DNA of 64,000 bases from Crocodylus rhombifer (Eukaryota > Chordata > Crocodylia > Crocodylidae), in the NCBI GenBank assembly GCA_038503035.1, contig JAVSML010024699.1, forward strand, positions 434,001-498,000, written 5' to 3'. Every line of letters begins with the position of its first letter. The stretch's first letter is position 1. The notes under the pieces are model-generated. The model saw nothing but the letters and a program-made list of their open reading frames with translations. It was not told the origin of the DNA and did no database searches. The translations under genes were made by a program, and so were the position numbers. Positions 22,036 through 30,358 of this stretch are shown here, in pieces.

Positions 22036-22150
22036 GTACAAAAACACACAATCAAAGGCTTTTATTTAGGTGCATCTGAGCAAAGGCAGGGAGTTGGCAG
22101 AGGGAGTGAAGGCCTGAGAAGAGGGGAGATGTAGTCTAAAATATAGTCTC
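22036..22150 (+). repeat. Direct repeat, copy 2
   Basis: Second copy of the 21425 repeat, spaced about 610 bp start to start. Differences are short deletions (loss of a CAAGG-like piece and of the GTGGCTCAGG part). The ~490 bp between copies shows no coding motif. It could be an unequal-crossover duplication or the ends of an unrecognised element. Confidence 0.8.
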
Positions 22151-22539
22151 ATGCCCCCCAAAGGCACTGTTGGTATGGCCGTTCTCTACCATTGGATGAC
22201 AAGAAATGCCACCGCCCTCCCAGGTGCCTGCACCCCACCAGCAGGGGGCAGCACCACTAAAAAGGTACCTAAACTTTGCTGATGAGATAGGAGGGTGCTT
22301 CAGTGCTCTCTTTCTCTCTTTCCCCCTCCCTCATTGTACACACAGGCCCCCTCCCCTCCTGGTCCCAGGCCGCTGGTGTGTCCCTACTCCTGCAGTCCAG
22401 TGATGCAGCCGAGGGCCACATGGTGCTGGAGCAGCCGTGTGCAGGGAAAGCTGCCCCAGGCAGACACTTCCAGGTGGAGGGGGTCGGGGCAGGAGGGGGC
22501 TGAGGGTGAGGCTGGCCCAAGTTGGCCTTTCTCCTGACT

Positions 22540-22706
22540 CCTGCCGGCTTCCCCTGGGCCCTACTGCCCCTGGCTCCTGTCAGCTTTCACAGGGAGCAAG
22601 GAGCAGATAAATATTAATTTTCTAAACTTTGTAGGTGCCCCGCAGGCTGGGTAGAATGGCCTGGCGGGCCGAATTCGGCCTGTGGGCCGGATTTTGCCTT
22701 CCCCAA
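22540..22706 (-). mobile_element. Partial hAT element (CAGGGGTGGGC family)
   Basis: In reverse it matches one end of the 2047-2927 element: CTCCTGTCAGC, AGCAGATAAATATTAATTTTC, AAACTTTGTAGGTGCCCC and the terminus TTTTGCCTTCCCCAAG. The other end was not found. The GC-rich stretch upstream (22200-22540) may be its interior. Confidence 0.65.
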
Positions 22707-23676
22707 GTTAAGTTATCACCCTTTCTGGCTAAAGAGTATTGTTAGATAATAGAGTGTGAAGTTGGGGCATCTTAGACCACCTATCTTGATAGGAAATGGT
22801 AGTCTTTGTAGGGAGAATCTAGGCTTATTATCAGGAACCCACAGGAGGTGTCTCAACATGTTGGTTTCAGTAAAACAAAGGCAGAAATAGATAGGGAAGG
22901 AATTCAAAATAAACAAGATCCAAGAAGGACATTAGTTTTAATGTTATGGGTTATTTTCCCTAAAGGGAAAAGGGTAGTACTTCCCATATTAACTCTCCTG
23001 CTAACTGTATAATTAATGGGCCTAGGTTAATTTGACTATGCCTTTAATTTCCTTAAGAACCGGATGCCAAGGTACTTGAGGTTTCTCTGTTGCCATCAAA
23101 ATGCCTCTGCAGAGGGATCACTTCAGGCTATATCTAACTAATTTATTCCAAATTATCAGTTAGATAATTTTGCCTAATTCTTTGGCCACTGCTTGCACAA
23201 CATTTGGAATAGATTGATATGGGTTTGTGTAAAGAGGGCCATTAACGCTTGTTACTGAGTGCAGGGTGACAGCAGCAGTGAGGCAGACTGGAAAGCTGTA
23301 TCCTTGCTTACAGAGGAGGAGGCTGCAGCTGTAGCCACAGCAAAGCAGGCTGCAGAACAGTACACCTGAGGAACGCCTGTGCCCTGTTAGGGAAGAGGAG
23401 TGAGGTGACTAGAAGGGGTGAAACCAAGCAGGGTATTTAAACAGCTCCTAGGCTGAGGAATCAGTCTAATCCAGACGAGGAAAGGAGCTTTGCAAAACTG
23501 AAAGGAGACACAGGGAGATACATTTGTTTATGGTTTTGTTTCAGGGTTTGTGTTGGCCATGAGGCATGAGTGTGGCTGTAGAAGAGAAAAGGCCATGGTA
23601 GGTGCACAGGAGAGAGACTGCACAATTTGATCAATATACTTAGAGAATAGAGATAGGTGGAGACTGCCAGTCTGAG
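22707..23676. other. Intron, unclassified
   Basis: No gene or recognisable element. From 23250 on, the DNA is purine-rich and leads into the degenerate tandem repeat. Confidence 0.4.
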
Positions 23677-23815
23677 GCACTAGCTATAGAGCCTGGAGAG
23701 GGACTTACAGACAGTGGGCCTAGCAATGGGGCCTGGAAAGAAACTGTTAGACAAAGGGCTAGCAACAGAGCCCAGAAACAGGCTGCAGACAGAGGGCCTA
23801 GTGAGAAGGCCCTAA
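23677..23815. repeat. Degenerate ~40-bp tandem repeat
   Basis: Successive units show CTAGC-ATAGAGCCTGGA, CTAGCAATGGGGCCTGGAA, CTAGCAACAGAGCCCAGAAA and CCTAGTGAGAAGGCCC, each separated by an ACAGA-(GTG/AAG/AGG)GG block. About three and a half decayed copies. Confidence 0.6.
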
Positions 23816-24350
23816 GAGTGCTTGGTTGAGGGCAGAACCTGTGGGCCTGGGAGAGACGAAGTTGAGGGTAGAGACTGCAGTTTTGGGAGAGCCCGGTTAA
23901 GGGCTGATAGTACAGGCTCCAAGACGAATAAGCCATGTGTGGGTGCCAGAGAAAGAGCAAGGCCTGGAAGAGGGTAGCTGGTTGGGAGCACTTAGAGAAA
24001 AAGTGAGGCACAAGATACAAAAAAGGTGTTGGCTGAAACTCGAGAAAGCAAGGAATGCCTTGCTCAGGGAACTGACTCCATAGGAGGTGGAAGGCTGGGG
24101 CTAACAGGGCTTAGCCCCCACAAACTTTTCATGGCGGCTGGTGACAGATGCAGCACCATGGTGCTACCGTCTTGCAGTGCCCAGTGCTGCTTGGTGTGCA
24201 GCCACTTTGCTGCCGCTGCATACAGCACCAGAGCGCACTGGCCCCACAAGAGGGGTGGTGGTATTTTTGCCCACCACTTATGGAATTGTGCTAAAAGATC
24301 AGTCACCATGCCAGCCCAGTTATGAGCAGGTTAGAGTGAAGCATCTAAAG

Positions 24351-24537
24351 CAGGGGTGGGCAAAATGCAGCTCAGGGGCCGGATGCAGCCCACCAGGCCA
24401 TTCTATCCAGCCCACGGGGCCCCTAAAAAATTTAGGAAATTAATATTAATATGCCCTGGGCTGCTTGTCATGCGGCCCTCAATGGCTTGCTGAAACTCAG
24501 TAAGCGGCCCTCTACCCAAAATAATTGCCCACCTCTC
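24351..24537 (+). mobile_element. 187-bp hAT MITE (CAGGGGTGGGC family), copy 2
   Basis: Starts CAGGGGTGGGCAAAATGCAG and ends AATAATTGCCCACCTCTC. Exact 8-bp duplication ATCTAAAG at 24343-24350 and 24538-24545. Same internal order as copies 1 and 3. Confidence 0.95.
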
Positions 24538-24820
24538 ATCTAAAGAGTCGCTCTAGTGGTCTGAGAACAGCCTCCCAAATTTATAAAATCATCAACGGTG
24601 TGACGGGCAAGAGCAAGAGAGGTGGCCAGTGCAGGGGGCAGAGTGCCTAATAGGTCTCAGTGGGCTGTTAGAGGGCACAAAGCACCATAGGGAACTTGAG
24701 GCCTTTTACAGTTTGTAACAAATAAGGATATTTCATCTGCATACAAACAGATTTTTGTGTGTTTCGATATCATATATTGATCCCTTGAATACTTTTTCTG
24801 TTTGACACTGTAAGTGGTTT

Positions 24821-24930
24821 TCATAGATTCATAGATGCTAGGGTCGGAAGGGACCTCAATAGATCATCGAGTCCGACCCCCTGCATAAGCAGGAAAGAGT
24901 GCTGGGCCTACATTACCCCAGCTAGATACA
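24821..24930 (-). mobile_element. CR1 3' tail fragment, antisense
   Basis: TCATAGATTCATAGATGCTA, then GTCGGAAGGGACCTC and ATCGAGTCCGACCCCCTGC: the reverse of a CR1 3' end. Only about 110 bp is present. Confidence 0.88.
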
Positions 24931-25744
24931 CATTCTGATGCTAAATTAATTAATTTCCTCATTAGCTTTCCTACTGGTCATTTTCAATGGTATCTGACTT
25001 TTATGGACATTGATTTGTCTCACAACACCCCTTTGTCATGGGTGGATGGTATTATCTGTTTTAAACTGATAGGGTACTGAGGCACAACAAGTTTTAAATC
25101 ATATTTGAGACAAATATGGTTAAATTTGATACCAAGGACCTGATTTTTCAGCGTACCTAACATTGTATATAGTACTTAATGTGATCAAAACATGGTTCCC
25201 GTCAATTCAGTTGCAGCCGTGTTAAGGCCTTATGCAAGTCAAACCTCACTGGGTCAGGCTGGGCACGTGGCTTGAGATGAAACTCATGACTAATGACTAT
25301 ACATAAAAGATTTGAATTAAGTGACTTGACTAACATCACACAGGAACTTTTGGGCAGAGACAGGGATAGAATTAAATTATCTGGGGCAGTTTTCATTTGA
25401 GACCCTCCTTTTCTGTCTGTACTCCCCTGCCTTATTCATTACACATCTACAGATCTACCAGGTTCTACAAACAAAATTAAGTGCTGGTCCACTTTCATTA
25501 CAACAACTACTTTCATTACCAGGCCTAGATTTGGATCCAGATCACAATATTCTGAGTACTGAATGAGGCAGTGGTCCTGTGGCAAAAACAGGATGTGGCC
25601 TTGTGGTTAAAGGCTGTACTGTAAATGCACAAGCAATGTGGCTGAAATAAGTTTGCCTCAGCAACCTCAACTCTTCAGTGCTTGACTTTCAAATTTCCCT
25701 AATGTTCCTTAATTAGTTTTTTTGTGTGTGTTTAATTTCTTAGA
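24931..25744. other. Intron, with weak SINE-like traces
   Basis: Patches such as TGAGGCACAACAAG (25077) and GTGGCCTTGTGGTTAAAGGC (25592) recall MIR-type SINE body and tRNA-like head. They are too short and diverged to call. Confidence 0.3.
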
Positions 25745-26562
25745 ATTTTAAAAAGCAAACTGAGAAACTAGCAAGAGATATGAAAGGCAATAAAAAGGGA
25801 TTCTTCAAGCATGTCAAGAGGAAAAGGAAGACCAGAGAAATTGTAGGCCCCTTATAGAATGCAGAAGGCAGTCTAGTTACAGATTATGCAGAGAAGTCTG
25901 AAGTATTTTATGCTTTTTTTTACTTCAGTCTTCACAAATAGGGTCAGTTACCAGATGGTGAGCATGGTTGGCAGCAAAGATAGGGAAGGAGTCAAACAGC
26001 CTAAAGTAATGGCAGAACAGGTTCGGAATTACTTAAAGAAGCTAGATGTTTTCAAGTCAGCAGGACTGGATGAGATGCACCCAATGGTACTGAAAGAATT
26101 GGCTGAGGGAATTTCAGAGCCATTAACTATCCTGTTTGAGTACTCCTGAAGGTTGGGTAAGATCCTGGATGACTGGAAAAGGGTACATATAGTGCCCATA
26201 TTTAAGAAAGGGATAAAGAAGATTCAGGGAATTACTGACCAGTCAGCCTGACCTTGATTCCTGGAAAGATCTTGGGACAGGTCCTCAAGGAATCCATTGT
26301 GAAGCACCTAGAAGAGAACAATGTGATCAGGGACAGCCAGCTTGCATTCATTAAGAGCAAGCCATGCTTGACAAACCTGATTTCCTTCTATGATTAAAAG
26401 ACAGTCTCTGAGGATGGGGGGAGAGCAGTGGACACTATATACCTTGACTTTAGCAAGGCTTTTGACACTTTCTCTCACAAATTTTTCATTAACAAGCTAA
26501 GGAAATACAGACTAAATGAAAACACTGTAATGTGATTTCATAATTAGTTGATTATTACATAA
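25745..26562 (+). mobile_element. Old sense CR1, part 1 (linker and RT N-terminal part)
   Basis: Translated patches match CR1 ORF2: KGNKKGFFKHVKRKRKTRE (about 25785), LDVFKSAGLDEMHPMVLKEL (within 25886-26149), then RT text around 26230-26300 with frameshifts, and YLDFSKAFD near 26443. The CR1 match stops at about 26562 within the block that reads CATAATTGGCTGATTG in better copies. It resumes at 28333. Confidence 0.85.
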
Positions 26563-26684
26563 CTAGTGAAAAAGCCTATCAAAAATGACAGGCAAAAATA
26601 GGCTACTTGTTATAGGGTACCACATTTCTGTTATCCATTGTGTCATCACCAACTTGAGCTGTTCTGCCTGGTCTTCTTCTAGAT

Positions 26685-26909
26685 CAGAGGTGTCCAGCCT
26701 TTTTGAATGTGGGGGCAGATCATGACATTTTTATTACCCAGTGGGCCGGCGAGCCATATTCAAAGACCTCACAGGAAGTGGTATCACATCACCCCCCTCA
26801 AAACGAAAGTACAGTGTTTACCTTCGTTTCCCATCGCAGCACCTCGGTCCTCAGAAAACAGCCTGGAGGGCTGCATGGTGGCCCGCGGGCCACATGTTAG
26901 ACAAACCTG
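26685..26909 (+). mobile_element. 225-bp hAT-type MITE with 8-bp duplication
   Basis: Starts CAGAGGTGTCCAGCC and ends TTAGACAAACCTG, imperfect inverted termini. Exact 8-bp duplication TTCTAGAT at 26677-26684 and 26910-26917. The internal GGGCCGGCGAGCCATATTC and GGCCCGCGGGCCACATG form GC-rich inverted patches. A different family from the 186-bp MITEs, and nested inside the Helitron fragment. Confidence 0.92.
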
Positions 26910-26929
26910 TTCTAGATAATGGGTATCCA

Positions 26930-27615
26930 TCAACATCTCCAAGTGTCTTCTCTCTAAAATCCTTCGGCTATTTCTTCAAACAGTGATGATTTTCCATGCA
27001 TGGTGCATTTGGACTCAATCCTCCGCACGGTCCATGAATCATACATCACATCACAGTGATCTTTGCTCAACAGGCAATGCATTGTTGTACGATTGAATGT
27101 TTGTTTTAAAGTTCTGGTAATGCTCATTGTTCCAATTCATCATCGAATCCCACGAATACTCTGGAAATGATTGTCTTGGAGGCAGAATCACTTTATGCTT
27201 ATGACAACAGCTCTGGAATTAGCCATCTGATGGTCTTTCAGCTTGGAAATTTAAAGAGTTATAAAATTGGCACACCATGTTCATCAATCCACAACTATTT
27301 TCCTCAATCTCGTTTCAGTGAATCTTTTGTTGTCTACTCTTTCAGCCTGTCTTCTATTGCCTCTGTGAACTCTTTGCCCTTCTATTGCATCTCTTCTATG
27401 ACATCCTCTGTGCTCATCTGTTTTATTGCGTCTTACTCTTACCATTCTTTCTGCATTCAATTGTTGTGTATTCTCTGCTTCACCCACTGTCTCTGTGATC
27501 CCTTTGCCTTTCCATTGCATCTCTTCTACGATGTCCTCCTTCCTTATTTGTTTCATTTTGTCTTACTCTTGCCATTCTTTCTGCATTCAATTGCTGTCTA
27601 TGCTCTGCTTCACCT
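26930..27615 (-). pseudogene. Helitron Rep/helicase N-terminal coding remnant
   Basis: Remains of a rolling-circle transposon protein. The longest unbroken frame is 27284-27556 (90 codons), with QQLNAERMVRVRRNKTDEH and CHRRDAIEGQRVHRG. The downstream part, about 27280 to 27030 in reverse, gives the zinc-binding-like C-x(n)-CCHKHK block and LPPRQSFPEY. Frames shift between the two 130-bp units and stops occur (for example after the first RDHRDSG). The region encoding the rolling-circle nuclease HUH motif and the helicase Walker motifs is not present. Identification is by motif spacing only; a hidden-Markov search against Helitron proteins would settle it. Confidence 0.6.
27361..27614. repeat. 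130-bp tandem duplication
   Basis: Unit 1 (27361-27490) and unit 2 (27491-27614) both carry CTCTGTGA-C-CTTTGCC, TTGCATCTCTTCTA and CTTACTCTT-CCATTCTTTC. They encode the repeated basic segment of the Helitron remnant. 130 is not a multiple of three, so the frames differ between units. Confidence 0.88.
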
Positions 27616-27849
27616 TGATAAGGATGTTATGGGTTAAAGTAAAAATAAGGGTGTTAAGGGACAATTTTTGCTTGGATATTAAGAATACACCATAACTAAT
27701 TGAAATCAATCACTAAAAGTCCATAGAATTGAGCATGACAGGCAGAATGGCAAAGGCACAAACAAAGCAAATTATTATAGAGGATTCGTTGGATATTCAT
27801 TGTCAGTGAATCGTTATCAGTGGCTCAATGTCTAAGTCTTCTTCTCATG

Positions 27850-28160
27850 TTTCTACACCGCATTTGACCATTTTGTTACACATGCTTGTGCTTGTTTATT
27901 ATACTTTCCAAGATCTTTCATTGTACACGTGCCTTTGAGCAGCAGGCATTGCAGCAGGTGTTGCATAGTCTTAGGCTCTGTGCCACAGTCACAGGTAGTT
28001 GAACCAATGGTGTAGCCCTACTTCTCCATTCGTTCCTTGGAATGTCTGACTCTGGTATTAGGTGGCTGAGATATTGCCACATTTCCCATCATCAGCCCCT
28101 GGTGGTAAGGACTCAGCTGCTAGAATGTACATTTTTTCACTGTCAGTTATTTTCTTTAGC
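27850..28160 (-). pseudogene. Non-LTR retroelement C-terminal fragment (non-CR1)
   Basis: In reverse, about 28125-27860 gives ILAAESLPPGADDGKC, then a degenerate N-R-TG-R-like stretch, then TCDCGTEPKTMQHLLQC and CTMKDLGKYNKQAQACVTKW. The C-x-CG-x(5)-M-x-HLL-x-C cysteine/histidine cluster followed by CT-DL-A-W is the C-terminal signature of a group of non-LTR reverse transcriptase proteins other than CR1. Several frameshifts and a stop after KWSNAV are present. It lies next to the Helitron remnant in the same orientation, so capture by the Helitron or an independent insertion are both possible. No reverse transcriptase core was seen. Confidence 0.55.
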
Positions 28161-28332
28161 CTCTTGTTCCACATCTGCAGTCATGTCTTCTTGGGTGTAT
28201 TATTGAGAGGTTGGGTGCTGGTGAGGAAGCTCCTGCATGACTTCAGACATATGTGTGCTGTGGGATGGTCATACCATGGGTGTCTCACATCTTCGGTTTG
28301 TCCTGCTTGTTCTATCTACAATTTTGAATGTT
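28161..28332. other. Remainder of the insert between CR1 halves
   Basis: Unclassified, probably upstream sequence of the same antisense retroelement fragment (in reverse HPWYDHPTAHICLKSC). The exact right-hand boundary with CR1 near 28333 is approximate. Confidence 0.35.
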
Positions 28333-29290
28333 TAGGTGGGAGTCAAGTGGGATTCCCCAAAAGTATTTAACTTCTTCATTAATGATTTGGACAGTGCGAT
28401 TGAGGATAAGGTTAGCAAATTTGCAGACAACACCAAGTTTGGTGAAGCTGCAGATACTTTCCCACTGGAGAGTAGGGCTAGGATCCAGAATGACCTGGAT
28501 AGCTGGAATATTAGTTTGCAATTAACCAGATAAAATTCAAGAAGGACAAATGCAAAGTCACGTACTTGGAATGAAATAATTGAATGAACAAATACATACT
28601 GGGGAATGCCTGGTTAGACTGCAGGACTTCAGAGAAAGACCTGGGGGCTACAGTAGCTGAATAAGCCAAATATGAGCCAGCAGTATACTCTTGTGAAAAA
28701 GGCCAACAGTATATTAGATTGTATAAACAGTAGTATCACTTGCAAGTCAAGGAAAGTGATTCTTTTGTTCTTTTTAGCAGTGGTGAGGACTCACCTGGAG
28801 TACCATGTCCAGTTTTAGGCCCAACACTTCAAAAAGCGTATGGGTAGATTAGAAAGCCCAGTGAAGAGCAACAAAAATTATTAGAATCCTGGGAAGAATG
28901 ACCTATGAGGAAAGGCTGACAGATCTCAGGTTATTTGGTCTGGAGAAGAGAAGACTGAGGAGGATTTGATAGCAGTCTTCAAATATCTGAAGGGGAATTG
29001 TAAAGAAGATGGAGATACACTTTTCTGTGTGGCCCTAGGTGACAGGACTAGGAGTAATGGCCTCAAGTTGCAGCAGAGGAAATTTAGGTTGAAGATTAGG
29101 AGGAACTCTCTTTCTTGAAGGTGGTTAAGTATTGGAACAGGCTCACTAAACAAGTTTTGAGTGCTTAATTCCTGGAAAATTTCAAGTGCAGACTTGGCTG
29201 GGATGGTTTAGACAGGGATGACCCTGCCTTGAGCAGGGGACTGGCCTAGATGGCCTTGTGAGGTCCCTTCCATTATCTTATTATCTTATG
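28333..29290 (+). mobile_element. Old sense CR1, part 2 (RT palm to 3' end)
   Basis: Resumes with GTCAAGTGGGATTCCCCAAA and continues FNFFINDLDSAIEDKVSKFADNTKFGEA. The catalytic box reads FADN (28420-28431) instead of FADD. It then continues through the C-terminal region (ending near 29160) to the 3' end GGTCCCTTCCATTATCTTATTATC. The tail repeat is TTATC-like rather than TCTATGA, marking an older CR1 subfamily. Confidence 0.87.
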
Positions 29291-30314
29291 TAATCCCTCT
29301 TCTTTAGATATTGAACAATATAATCATCACTCATCAAAATACTTGTTGAATATCTTGAGACAGCCACCATTCCTTTGAATTAATTTTGCTCCCTTTAACA
29401 CAACACTTGGCTGGCCTGAAGAGCGAGAGTTCACATTCAGGAATCTGAAAGCTCCCGTGCATTGCAGTTCAGGACATCACTAGACTTCTGTCCCTCTTTT
29501 TAAAAATATTGATAGACTTTATTTCCTGCTAAAAAGAAGCTCAGTATAAAAACTGGAAAGTTCAGATTAATAGTACTTCTTCTCATAAGAGTGTTATGGT
29601 GATTCAAGTAGTTAGTGCATTGTATTGAAGTGAGTGATGTAAAAATAAGATTGTTTTAAGTGGGTGCCAAAAAACCTTTAGTATGAGAGAGGTAGTTATA
29701 CAAAGAGTAAACACTGTATTATAGTCGGGGTTACTAGTACCCCTTATAATTAAGGTTGCCTGACATTTTCCTTCATAAGACTGTACATTTGGTTGCTTAT
29801 AATTTTGCCAGACTTTAGCCACATGGCCTGAAATTTTCCATTCCAGGTGCTGGTCTGAGGCAATTTGAGACAAACAGTGAGAGAGGGAGAGAGAGAGAAC
29901 ATGCATGCAAAAGAATGAAAGAAAGAATATGTTCAGCCCACATCAGACAATTTTCACAACCATTTCTTTGAGAAATTCTAGAAACCACTAGGTGTGGGAG
30001 CAATATCTTGACATTTGTCAGGGAGTGGCATTTGTATCAGTGATATGCTTTTAAAGAAAATAGCATGTGATTATATAATTAAAGACTATTTTAGAATGCA
30101 TATTCCCAGAAGGGCTGAAAGAGGGGCATTTCTTAACTTTTACATGCTTAGTTTTGCGATCTTAATAATATAGTTTTCTAAGTAGAAAAAGAATATAGAA
30201 TTTTGTTAAAATATACAGCAGTGTTTTCAGGACTGTTTTTCTGTTGTTTGTGCTGTAGACCCAGAGCTGTCTTTTGATAGGCATATTAATTGGGGCACTT
30301 TGTTCCTTTGCCAG
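29291..30314 (+). other. Intron up to exon C
   Basis: AT-rich, with a GA-rich patch at 29878-29898. It ends in the acceptor tract TTGTTCCTTTGCCAG. No element recognised. Confidence 0.45.
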
Positions 30315-30358
30315 GATTTCCTTTACATGCTACTGGAGGACATCCCTGAACAAAAAGG
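30315..30358 (+). CDS. AOPEP: AOPEP internal coding exon C (44 bp)
   Basis: A very short AOPEP exon. A pyrimidine-rich stretch ending TTTGCCAG (to 30314) precedes it and a consensus GTAAGT donor starts at 30359. It encodes 14 codons, DFLYMLLEDIPEQK, plus two bases (GG) of a split glycine codon completed by the first base of exon D. The peptide matches the segment I remember from AOPEP as DFLQMLLENIPEEK. It is separated from exon B by about 29.4 kb of intron filled with CR1, hAT and Helitron insertions. Exons this small depend on strong splice sites, and both sites here look strong. The frame is intact on both sides, so the exon is likely functional. Confidence 0.9.

Larger units (their letters stand above)
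26563..27620 (-). mobile_element. Decayed Helitron fragment inserted in CR1
   Basis: In reverse, 27615-26985 decodes, across frames, into text typical of the N-terminal part of a Helitron Rep/helicase protein. First comes a duplicated basic segment with QQLNAERMARVRQNET and HRRRDA (STPR-like). Then come CQFYNSLNFQAERPSD, CCHKHKVILPP and NFKTNIQSYNNAL, matching the Helitron pattern of a Cys pair, CC-GK-LPP and F-NIR-YN-A. Rep and helicase catalytic motifs are absent. A possible Helitron 3' end is CTAG at 26563-26566, preceded in reverse orientation by an 8-bp hairpin AGCCTAT/ATAGGCT and flanked by A|CTAG on the + strand, as expected for insertion at AT. That end is suggestive only. Confidence 0.65.

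Noticed and set aside
20691..22150. Endogenous retrovirus with long terminal repeats
   Set aside because: Direct repeats are present, but no primer-binding site, polypurine tract, or gag/pol motif was seen between or around them.
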